DNA from: Pseudoalteromonas luteoviolacea DSM 6061
GTDB taxonomy: Bacteria; Pseudomonadota; Gammaproteobacteria; Enterobacterales; Alteromonadaceae
DNA length: 63,913 nucleotides
Assembly: GCF_001625655.1 (NCBI RefSeq)
Contig: NZ_AUYB01000121.1
Span: 1 to 63,913, forward strand
Direction of reading: 5' to 3'
Part shown: one piece after another, positions 34,851 through 43,600 of the stretch
Layout: every line of letters starts with the position of its first letter
Position numbering within the stretch: position 1 is the stretch's first letter
Made by a program: the position numbers and the translations under genes
The notes under the pieces: model-generated
Told to the model about the DNA's origin: nothing
The model's database searches: none
The model's input: the letters and a program-made list of their open reading frames with translations, nothing else

Positions 34851-35726
34851 TTAAACTGCGAGCTCAGGGACATAGCTGAAGTAAAAGTCTTCAAGGTCCG
34901 CAGCGCTTTGAGTAAAGTTTGTAGCAGGGGCAGTGTCGCTTTGAATGGTGGCTTGAATTTCGCCTTTAACAATGCGTGTTGAAATCACTTTGTGAGCTAA
35001 CCTAAGTTGCCTCAATTCATCACGAGATACTGATTTGTGCCAAATTTGTCGCTCAATAGAAGCGACCAGCTCATCAGGTTTGCCACGTGCAAGTATTGCT
35101 CCTCGGTTGAGGATCCCCATGTCGCCACACAAGTTAGTTACATCGCCGACAATATGTGTTGAGAGGATCACGATGGCGCTGTCAGTGAGTTGGTGCAAAA
35201 TACTGTAGAAGCGATTACGTTCGGCTGGATCTAGCCCCGCGGTTGGCTCATCAACAATGATGACCTTAGGGTTGGTCAATAAAACTTGAGCAATGCCAAA
35301 GCGCTGACGCATTCCACCTGAATAGGTGTCCACTGCTTTATGACAGTGCTCTGTGAGGTTTACTAGATCTAATAACTCATCGATTCTATTTTTACGCTCT
35401 TTGGCATTTCGAATGCCTTTTAAGCGGGCAAAATAATCCAACATATCAGTAGCTGATGCATTGGCGTAAACGCCAAAATCTTGCGGCAAATAACCCAACT
35501 GACGTCGAAACTCCGTTGGGTTGGCAAAGATGTTTTGTCCGTCAAAGCGTATTTCGCCGCTGTCGGGCGTTTGCAATGTAGCAATGGTGCGCATAATACT
35601 GCTTTTGCCCGCTCCATTGGGACCGAGTAAACCAAACATACCCTTTCCTATCGTTAAATTAACCGCTTTAAGTGCCTGTACACCGTTTGCATATGTTTTT
35701 GATACATCGTGAATTTCTAATTCCAT
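34851..35726 (-). CDS. ABC ATPase, partner of the M1-like permease
   Basis: The protein has 291 residues of the ABC-2 exporter class: Walker A GPNGAGKSS, signature YSGGMRQR, Walker B VIIVDEPTAGLD and H-loop STHIV. A C-terminal tail of about 70 residues follows. It lies between the FecE-like ATPase and the 1204-residue membrane protein; the close spacing indicates one transcript and a functional pair with the latter. Confidence 0.92.
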   Translation of the reverse strand: MELEIHDVSKTYANGVQALKAVNLTIGKGMFGLLGPNGAGKSSIMRTIATLQTPDSGEIRFDGQNIFANPTEFRRQLGYLPQDFGVYANASATDMLDYFARLKGIRNAKERKNRIDELLDLVNLTEHCHKAVDTYSGGMRQRFGIAQVLLTNPKVIIVDEPTAGLDPAERNRFYSILHQLTDSAIVILSTHIVGDVTNLCGDMGILNRGAILARGKPDELVASIERQIWHKSVSRDELRQLRLAHKVISTRIVKGEIQATIQSDTAPATNFTQSAADLEDFYFSYVPELAV

Positions 35727-35749
35727 CTCACTAGCTTCTGTTGTTGATT

Positions 35750-36580
35750 TTAGATTGCCGCGCTGCGCAGTGGCAGCGCTGAGTTTGAGGTTAATTGGTT
35801 TTGAGTTTCAAGCGGCAAACACAATGGTTTAATGACCTTACCGTAGCGTTGTGGCACGACAGAAACATCTATATTGAACAGTTGTTTAATGATTTGCTCA
35901 GTGACGACTTGCTGTGGTGTGCCGTCTGCTACTATTGAGCCATTTTTAAGAGCGATGATACGGTCACTGAATTGGCTTGCTTGGTTAATATCATGCAGCA
36001 CCATCACAATGGTTTTGTGCTCATGGACTTGCAACTGCTTAAGTAAATCTAAAAGTTGAAACTGATGACCTAAGTCGAGGTAAGTGGTTGGCTCATCCAA
36101 GAGGAGGATCTCCGACTGTTGTGCTAAAGCCATTGCCAACCAAGCCCTTTGTCGCTCTCCTCCTGATAAATGTTGCAGTGGTTTGTGTTGCAACTCTTCC
36201 AATTGTGTCTTTTTCAATGCCCATGCAATTGCATGTTGATCATGCTGCGATAAGGTATTGAACAGACCTAAGTAGGGAAATCGACCATGTCCAACTAGCT
36301 GCCTGACCAGCATGCCACCTGGGGCTTGCGGATTTTGTCCTAGTAATGCCAGCTTTTTTGCAAGTTCTTTGGGTCGCCATTTATGTAATGGCTTTCGAGC
36401 CAATGAAATAGTGCCCTCACTAGGCTGAATAAGCCCACCAAGCAGTTTGAGTAGGGTGGACTTGCCACTGCCATTTGGTCCGACAATCGCGGTGATCTGA
36501 TGGCGTGCAATTGAAACCGATAGGTCTTGGAGCACGGGTTTGTGTTGATAATGTAAGGCGATTTGATCTGCGTTTAACAT
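35750..36580 (-). CDS. Iron-siderophore ABC importer, ATPase (FecE/FhuC type)
   Basis: The protein has 276 residues: Walker A GPNGSGKST, signature LSGGERQR, Walker B LLLDEPT and H-loop VLHDINQA, the DIN(Q/L)A sequence being typical of the FecE/FhuC/BtuD family. It follows the second permease by 8 bases and drives uptake through that pair. Confidence 0.94.
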   Translation of the reverse strand: MLNADQIALHYQHKPVLQDLSVSIARHQITAIVGPNGSGKSTLLKLLGGLIQPSEGTISLARKPLHKWRPKELAKKLALLGQNPQAPGGMLVRQLVGHGRFPYLGLFNTLSQHDQHAIAWALKKTQLEELQHKPLQHLSGGERQRAWLAMALAQQSEILLLDEPTTYLDLGHQFQLLDLLKQLQVHEHKTIVMVLHDINQASQFSDRIIALKNGSIVADGTPQQVVTEQIIKQLFNIDVSVVPQRYGKVIKPLCLPLETQNQLTSNSALPLRSAAI

Positions 36581-36588
36581 GACGAATC

Positions 36589-37662
36589 CTAACTTTGGCG
36601 GCGGATCAACAGGAGCAAAATGGGGATACCCATCAAGGTGGTTAGCGTGCCCGTTGGGATCTCCAGAGGAGAAATGAGAGTGCGGCTTGCAATGTCAGCC
36701 GCCAAAGTTAATGTGGCTCCTGCTAACATGCACACAACCATAAGATGAGGCAGACTAATTCCCAAACCGAGCCGATTTAGTAGTACTTTGGCAAAATGAG
36801 GCACGATTAAACCTACAAACCCCAGTGGGCCCGTGACAGCCGTTGCGCTTGCGGCTAACGCCACTGCGATAAACAAACTCGTTAAACGCCAGCGTTTTAC
36901 ATTCAGCCCCAAAGTGTGTGCAGCGTCGCTGTCCAATTGCAATATCGACAGGTGCTTTAATAGTAAGAAGCAGCCAAACACACCGATAAATGTCCATGGC
37001 AGGAGTAAAAGCAATTGGCTAAAATCTCTGCCATACAGGCTTCCGGCCAACCAAATCAAACTGGTTTCTGTGCGATTGCCTCCCCATGCCAAAATGGCCC
37101 ACATCACTAGCGCATTCAATACGGCACCAATTGCTACCCCATTGAGCGCGAGTTGATTGGGTTGTAGTTGCTGTCGCCAACTCAGTTTCAAAACTAGCGC
37201 GGTGGCCAAAGTACCGCCAAGTAAAGCGATAGCTGGTAACCAAACAAAGTTAAAGCGCGAGTCGCTGAGGTTGAAGACTTGAAGTTGCACGTAATCAAAT
37301 ACCAACAAGCAAAGCACAATAGCCAAGCTTGCCCCTCCATTAACCCCTAAAATACTGGGATCTGCTAATGGATTGCGGATCACAGCCTGTAAAATTAAGC
37401 CGGCCAGAGCAAAGTGGACTCCGACCACGATTGCCAACAGAGAGCGAGGTAGCCGCAGTTGCCATAGAATATTTGACTCACTATTTTGAGGAGTTGATGA
37501 GAGCAGAGCCTGCCAAACTGCCTGTATCGATAATGGGACTGAGCCTAAGCAAAGAGCAGCGAAAAATAAACCGACTAATAATACAAACAATGAGATTAAT
37601 AGACCGTAAAAAGGCCAAGCTTTTGCTGTTATATCTGAGCGAGTTGCAATCACTTGGTTCAT
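36589..37662 (-). CDS. Iron-siderophore ABC importer, permease 2 (FecCD family)
   Basis: The protein has 357 residues with about nine or ten membrane helices. The family motif GPLGFVGLIVPHFAK is present, along with LNVKRWR and the final segment LEIPTGTLTTLMGIPILLLLIRR. Its start overlaps the stop of permease 1 (ATGA). The two permeases should form the membrane channel of a FecBCDE-type importer. Confidence 0.94.
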   Translation of the reverse strand: MNQVIATRSDITAKAWPFYGLLISLFVLLVGLFFAALCLGSVPLSIQAVWQALLSSTPQNSESNILWQLRLPRSLLAIVVGVHFALAGLILQAVIRNPLADPSILGVNGGASLAIVLCLLVFDYVQLQVFNLSDSRFNFVWLPAIALLGGTLATALVLKLSWRQQLQPNQLALNGVAIGAVLNALVMWAILAWGGNRTETSLIWLAGSLYGRDFSQLLLLLPWTFIGVFGCFLLLKHLSILQLDSDAAHTLGLNVKRWRLTSLFIAVALAASATAVTGPLGFVGLIVPHFAKVLLNRLGLGISLPHLMVVCMLAGATLTLAADIASRTLISPLEIPTGTLTTLMGIPILLLLIRRQS

Positions 37663-38672
37663 AAGGCACCTTGCTTATACTGTTTTTGGATCAGCCACAC
37701 TAAACTTGGCCCACCAAATAACACGCATAAGATCCCGACAGGGATCTCCTGATAATTTGCCAGTAAGTCAGAGATGCTGACGAGCAAGGCTCCGCACAGT
37801 GCGCTGCCACATAAGACAAAGCGGTATTCATAAGCCAAGTGCTTGGGCAACAGTGTGCGGCAGATATGGGGAGCAACCAGCCCGACAAATGCGATAGGGC
37901 CAGTTACAGATACCGTGGCAGATGTGAGTATGACAGTCAGCGCGAGCGCTTGAATACGCCAACGTTTTACCTGCCCTCCGATGCTTTTGATAACCTCTGT
38001 ATCTAGCTGTAAGATAGTGAGCGGACGCGCTAAAAAGGCGCATAAAATAAGGCTAAGCAAAGCGATTGGGGCCAGTAGCGAAACATGCTGCCATGTGCGG
38101 TTTGCGACGCTGCCGAGTAACCAATAAAACAGGCCCCGTGTATCGGTGCTCACTGAGATGAGCAGCAAAGTTGTTGCTGCCGCGCAAAACAGAGAGATGC
38201 ACAAACCAGACAGAATCAGGTTTACAGGGTCTAGCTTTTGTTTCCAAGATAACCATAGCGTGATTGACATCGCCACAGAACCTCCAACAATGCCCGCGAC
38301 AAAATGATAGTGGCTGCTCAGATTGGTAAAGACGAGGACCAATACAATAGCCAATGCTGCTCCTGATGAGACACCAACCAAGCTGGGTGATGCCAGCTCA
38401 TTTTGTGTCACCGCTTGTGTTATGGCACCCGCCACACCAAGTGCTGCTCCGGCAATCATGGCTAACAGCAGGCGGGGCATTCGTAGCTCCCAAATGACAA
38501 AGCTTGCCAGTGACTCTGACGGCGATATTAGTGCAGACCAAATTTCTAATAGCGAGAGTTGATAGTCACCTATAGATACAGATAGCAGTGCGCTAAGGAC
38601 AAGAAAACATGTGCCAATTAGGGCCAAGCCAAAGGGCGATGCAGCTAAGCGAGGTATCATCGAACTTACCAT
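37659..38672 (-). CDS. Iron-siderophore ABC importer, permease 1 (FecCD family)
   Basis: The protein has 337 residues with nine or ten membrane helices and the motif TGPIAFVGLVAPHICRTLL, plus the terminal EIPVGILCVLFGGPSLVWLI. It lies 18 bases after the substrate-binding protein gene and is coupled with permease 2. Confidence 0.94.
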   Translation of the reverse strand: MVSSMIPRLAASPFGLALIGTCFLVLSALLSVSIGDYQLSLLEIWSALISPSESLASFVIWELRMPRLLLAMIAGAALGVAGAITQAVTQNELASPSLVGVSSGAALAIVLVLVFTNLSSHYHFVAGIVGGSVAMSITLWLSWKQKLDPVNLILSGLCISLFCAAATTLLLISVSTDTRGLFYWLLGSVANRTWQHVSLLAPIALLSLILCAFLARPLTILQLDTEVIKSIGGQVKRWRIQALALTVILTSATVSVTGPIAFVGLVAPHICRTLLPKHLAYEYRFVLCGSALCGALLVSISDLLANYQEIPVGILCVLFGGPSLVWLIQKQYKQGAL

Positions 38673-38690
38673 AGCGTGACAGAATGACAG

Positions 38691-39647
38691 TTATAAATGA
38701 CTAAATTGCATTTGGGTTGCTCGTGCCTCTTTAACTAAAGAATTGGGACGGGCAAATTTATCTGGATGAAATAGGTGTGCTAGCTCCTTTAATATTAGGT
38801 TTCTTGCTATTGGGCCATGTGGCATGACGTAATGGTCTGCGACGCGAAAGGCGCGACCATTTTTAACTGCTTTGAGCTGCTGCCATACTGGGTGAGACTT
38901 AAAAGGCCCAGGCTCGCCTTTGAAGGAAATGATCACATCAGGGTTGAGCTCCAATAATGACTCCATCGAAATCGGTGCCGAGTCAAACTTCTTTAAATTG
39001 GGCTGTGGAGAGGCGCCGACACTGTTTTTGGCGTTCAGAGCTGTCATCATTTCTACAGTAAAATGATGATCAAAAAATGCATAGGGTACATCTGACCAAT
39101 GCCACAAAAATACCACTGACTGCGCTTTGAGCGGCTTTGACGCATAGTGCTTAAGTTGCGCGTTAAACGCATGGTTTAGCTCAGTGCCTTCTGTTGATTT
39201 ACCCAAAGCTTTGGCTGTAGAGATTATTGCTCGATCCGAGTCGGATTTAGTGACTAAGTCAAAGGCTAAAAAGGGACCAATTTCCTCAAATTTGGTCTCA
39301 AATGGTTCGGTATAGGTGCGCAATCCTATGGTGAGGTCGGGTTTTAGTGCTGTTAGTACCTCTAAATTGGTTTCGTGAATCTCGCCAAGATCTACCATGT
39401 GTTTGGTTTGGTCGCCAAGGTACGGTGACAGTTGATGATTCAATGTTGAGATCCCCGCAGCTTGCATACCAAGCGCATTGAGCAAGTCTGCGCCAAATAC
39501 CGAGACCGCTGCGACTTTATTGGGCGCTGAATTGATGGTGACCAACTTGTTACGGTCGTCTTTTACTGTAACGGGGAACTTGGCATTAGCGCTATGAGAC
39601 AACAATGTGATTAAACATACACAAAACAGCGAGATAAAGCGGCGCAT
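38691..39647 (-). CDS. Periplasmic iron-siderophore-binding protein
   Basis: The protein has 318 residues from the ATG at 39647, which has AAGGAAA upstream and opens a clear signal peptide (MRRFISLFCVCLITLLSHSANA). A longer reading from 39722 would bury that signal. The body fits the class III (FepB/FhuD/BtuF) binding proteins: KVAAVSVFGADLLNALGM, VLTALKPDLTIG, LLELNPDVIISF. It is the first gene of the importer unit, preceded by its own terminator-bounded promoter region and a C4-N-G4 box. Confidence 0.92.
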   Translation of the reverse strand: MRRFISLFCVCLITLLSHSANAKFPVTVKDDRNKLVTINSAPNKVAAVSVFGADLLNALGMQAAGISTLNHQLSPYLGDQTKHMVDLGEIHETNLEVLTALKPDLTIGLRTYTEPFETKFEEIGPFLAFDLVTKSDSDRAIISTAKALGKSTEGTELNHAFNAQLKHYASKPLKAQSVVFLWHWSDVPYAFFDHHFTVEMMTALNAKNSVGASPQPNLKKFDSAPISMESLLELNPDVIISFKGEPGPFKSHPVWQQLKAVKNGRAFRVADHYVMPHGPIARNLILKELAHLFHPDKFARPNSLVKEARATQMQFSHL

Positions 39648-39736
39648 TAGCGTTTCCTTGCGAAATAATGAAGTAACTAAATTGACCCATTGTGCAGAGG
39701 TTAAAAGTTCAGCACTACCCATATCGGGTTTCTTAT

Positions 39737-39763
39737 CCCCAAAAGAGATAATTTTTATTGGGG
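39737..39763 (-). promoter_or_regulatory. C4-N-G4 box upstream of the importer operon
   Basis: On the minus strand this is CCCCAATAAAAATTATCTCT followed by TTTGGGG: 27 bases with C4 and G4 ends. It closely resembles the box at 58044-58067 before the NRPS operon (CCCCGAAAAAATTACCGATT then GGGG). It lies about 90 bases upstream of the binding-protein start. It is a candidate site for the AraC regulator. Confidence 0.6.
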
Positions 39764-39771
39764 GGGGATGG

Positions 39772-39795
39772 AGAAAAGAGCTGCGACCGCAGCTC
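39772..39795 (-). terminator. Terminator of the NRPS operon
   Basis: GAGCTGCG and CGCAGCTC form an 8-bp stem, followed on the minus strand by TTTTCTCC. It lies about 50 bases after the thioesterase stop and separates biosynthesis from the importer operon. Confidence 0.75.
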
Positions 39796-39842
39796 CAATT
39801 CTAAGCACATGTTAATCTGAGAGATTAGCTGGCTTTATAAAA

Positions 39843-40625
39843 TTAAGGGGCGCACAACCAAGTTTTTTGTGGCGGGAACAGTGTACTTAAATGCACTAAA
39901 ATGGCCTCAATATGATCGGCCAAATAAAAATGGCCGCCCTCATAGGTTTCAATATTGATGGATTGAGTACACACCTGTTGCCAAGCTTCGGCCTCTTCAT
40001 AAGTGAGCTCAGTATCGGTTGAGCCAAGCATCACGGTAAGTGGGTGCTGCAATTTCGGCGCATCAAGGTTTGGCCGATAAGTTTCAATCAACTGATAGTC
40101 ATTGCGCAGCAAGGGCAGCATCATGTCTAAAAGCTCTGGGTAAGCATTGAGATCAACCCCTGTACCATTGAGGCGTTTAAGCTCATTCAGCATCTCGTTA
40201 TCACTGGCTTTGTGTATTTCGGTTGCGTGATGACAACTTGGCCCTTCAACGGCAGAGACCACCAGTTGAGTTGGCGCTGGATAGCGATAGGCTTGAATAC
40301 GCATTGCAAGTTCGTAAGCAATACCGCCGCCCATGCTGTGACCAAACAAAATATAAGGTTTATTAAGTAAAGGCTTTAAGCCTGTAGCCAATGTACTAAC
40401 CAGACGATTCATATCTGACACTAAAGGCTCTGCCATACGATTTTCGCGACCGGGGTATTGTACGACCACAATTTCTAAGTCTGGGTCAGCAACATTAGCC
40501 CAGTGGCGAAAGTAGCTCGCTGAGCCCCCTGCATGCGGTAATATAATCAAACGCTTAGAAGCATTTGGACGCGCTTTGAAAATACGGTAGCATGCGCCAT
40601 TATTAGTGTGTGTGGCATTAAGCAT
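39843..40625 (-). CDS. Type II thioesterase (YbtT/GrsT-like)
   Basis: The protein has 260 residues. The nucleophile elbow GHSMGGGIAYE (Ser about residue 96), an Asp in the LGSTDTE region and His in EGGHFYLADH are all in place. Type II thioesterases clear misloaded carrier domains of NRPSs. Its start overlaps the end of the second NRPS by 8 bases. Chain release is expected from the NRPS reductase domain, so this enzyme should be an editing one. Confidence 0.92.
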   Translation of the reverse strand: MLNATHTNNGACYRIFKARPNASKRLIILPHAGGSASYFRHWANVADPDLEIVVVQYPGRENRMAEPLVSDMNRLVSTLATGLKPLLNKPYILFGHSMGGGIAYELAMRIQAYRYPAPTQLVVSAVEGPSCHHATEIHKASDNEMLNELKRLNGTGVDLNAYPELLDMMLPLLRNDYQLIETYRPNLDAPKLQHPLTVMLGSTDTELTYEEAEAWQQVCTQSINIETYEGGHFYLADHIEAILVHLSTLFPPQKTWLCAP

Positions 40626-43600
40626 TATTAAACTTCTCCGTAAGCGGCTTTAGGTAATCGCGATTGACTGCAAAGTTCGGCAAGTCGAACTGAGACAATA
40701 TGGCTTTTAGGTTGTCTGTGGCGTATTGATGGTGTCCACCAGAGTCCATACCTTGCTTGAAATAGAGCTCAACAAAGCTGCGTACAAAGTTATCATTTAG
40801 CGTGTCTTTCCATGTCATAAAATCAAGCGGTTGAATGTCACAGCCAAGTTCGTTAAACCAATTATAAACTTGAGCCACCTCTGTACTTTGATCCGACACG
40901 AGGTGGAAGTTACTGTTTTGGCCTGTCGCACCTTTTAGGATGGCTGTAATACAGGTAGCCACATAGTCTACAGGCACGATGTTTACCGCCAATTCAGATG
41001 CCGGGTAGGCGTGAATATTTAAGCATGCTCGGTAAAACTTCAAGAACGCATCGTCATTAATAAAGGGGGCTTCTGTGGTCGCCCATGTAATGGTACCTGG
41101 GCGCAGAATATTTACCGGTATGCCGTGTCTTCTCGCTTCAGTGAACAAGGTTTCAGCCATAATTTTTGACTGTTCATAAGTTAAATCCACTTCACGCCAT
41201 GGCACCACATGGGTTTGCTCTACCACTGGTTGAGGCACGTCAGCTGGCAGCGCATGATGTACTCCAATGGTAGAAATATAATGCACTGGTTTCACTTGAT
41301 GCGAGCTTGCCAAGCGAATGATTTCCCGCGCACCTTCCACGTTTGTTGGGTAAAGTGCTGACAGTGGGTCCATTAAGTTGATAATTGACGCATTATGAAT
41401 TATCACATCAACTTGCGCGCTTAGTGCTTGATAGTCAGAATCACATAACCCGAAATGAGTTTCAGACATAGTGCCGCTGATCACCTGAATACGTTCTTGT
41501 GGAATGTCGGTCGATAAGCCTTTTTCTGCTGAGGCCTGCGCCAAGCGTGAAAACCCATGCTGAATATCATCACAGCGCATCAAGCAAACGATGTGATAAT
41601 CGCTTTTTTCCAAGATTTCGCGCAGAACATAGCTACCCAAATACCCGGTACTGCCAGTCAATAAAACGGTTTTTGGCTCCGAGTCTGAGTCGTATGGCAG
41701 AGCTTCAGCAAGACCACTGAGAGCTTGAGCTGCCATCTCGTTCAAATCAATGCTGTCCAACCAAGCTTGTTTCGCTTCGTTTGCCTTCGCCAGTGCCTGA
41801 GACATCTCACTGAACACGGCGTTATTAAAAATCAGGTCAATATCCGCATCAAAGCCCGCTGCTAAAAATGCACTGAGCAGGTTAATGGCATTTAAGCTAG
41901 TGCCGCCAAGTTGGAAAAAGTCATCATGACGAGATATGTCAGTCACTTCGAGTAAATCTCGCCAGATTTGGGCAACTGTTTGTTCAACATGATTGTCGAG
42001 TGGCGCTTCAAACTGGGTTGAAAGCTGTTGCTGTAATTGTGTCAATTGTGTTTTAAGATGCTTTCTATCGACCTTACTATTTTGGCTAAGAGGCAATGCA
42101 TCTAAGCTAAAGTAATGAGCTGGTAGCATGTATTTAGGCAGTTTGTTATTGAGCAAGGAGCCTAATTCGCTAAACACCATTTCTTTATCGGCTACTTCTT
42201 CGAGAACCAACGCAGCTGCCAAGTTACCATCTGTGGATAGATTGACCACAGCGACACTTTTCACCGTGGGGTGTTGGGCGATGGTTGACTCTATTTCGCC
42301 AAGTTCTATGCGATGACCATTTATTTTTATCTGGCCATCTTCGCGCCCTTGAATAGCTATAATCCCGTCATCCATGATGCAGCCCAAGTCGCCTGAACGA
42401 TAGAGCCTTTCACCCGTATGTGGGTGTTTTATGAACAGCTCCGCTGTTTTTTGCTCATCGTTTAAATAACCCAGTGCCAAGCCATCACCAGCAATATACA
42501 TCTCGCCGGTTACCCATGTTGGGCAAGGCTCTAGTCGGTCATTTAAAATGTGGATTTGATGGTTTGCCAGTGGTATGCCGTATGGTACCGAGACAGCATC
42601 AGACGCAATTTCTGTCACAGTATGCCGTACACACCAAATCGCTGTTTCCGTGGGGCCGCCTTGGCTAATAAAACGGATGTGTGGCAGCTGTTGGGTGACT
42701 TGTTGTGCTAGTTGAACAGGGATCCAATCACCAGAGAGCATAGCTAACCTGAGCGAGCTTAAGTTTTGGTCTTTCGCCCATGGTAGGCTGGCCATCAGCA
42801 TTTGCATTTGCGCCGGCACTGAGTTCCAAAGGCTGACTTGGTGCTTGGCAATTACTTGGTGCCAATGGTTTGGATCTCCTCGCAACGCCTGATCCGGCAA
42901 GATCAGTGTAGCGCCCGCAGCAAGCGTTCCAAAGATATCCCAAATTGACAGATCAAACCCGTAGCTTACGAGTCCTAAGGTTTTATCTTCAGGGGTGACA
43001 TCATACAGTCGATTAATTTCTAGTACTGTGTTCAAGGCCGCGCCGTGAGACAACTGCACCCCTTTTGGCTGACCCGTTGTACCGGAGGTATAGATCACAT
43101 ACGCCGGAGCATCGACAAAAACTTGCTGGTGTCGACGTTGAGTAAATGCCTCTAATAGGTGCTGGCAGTCCTGCTTTGGAATGACAGGCAGTAATTGATC
43201 GATTGAAATAACTGAGACATCAAAACCAAAATCTTGCTTGGCGTACTGTGATTCAGTGAGTACGATTTTGGCACCTGAATTTACTATGATCGATTGCTGA
43301 CGTGCAAGTGGGTGTTGCGCTTCAATAGGTACATACACACAATCAGCAAACAATACAGCAAGCACAGCAGCAATTTGCTGTGTACTTTTGTCAGAAACAA
43401 TTGCTATGTGGTCGCCGGGATTGATTGAGTCTACAAAGGTGTTGCGGATCTGCAGTGCTAACTCTGCAAGTTGCTGATAACTTATTTCACCATTTTGATC
43501 CACAACCGCAACTTGGTCGGGGGTGTGTAGTGCATGGTTTGCAAAACCAGAGTGTAAATATCCTTTAGCGCGTTCTGTTTGAGTATTATTAAGCGCGGCA

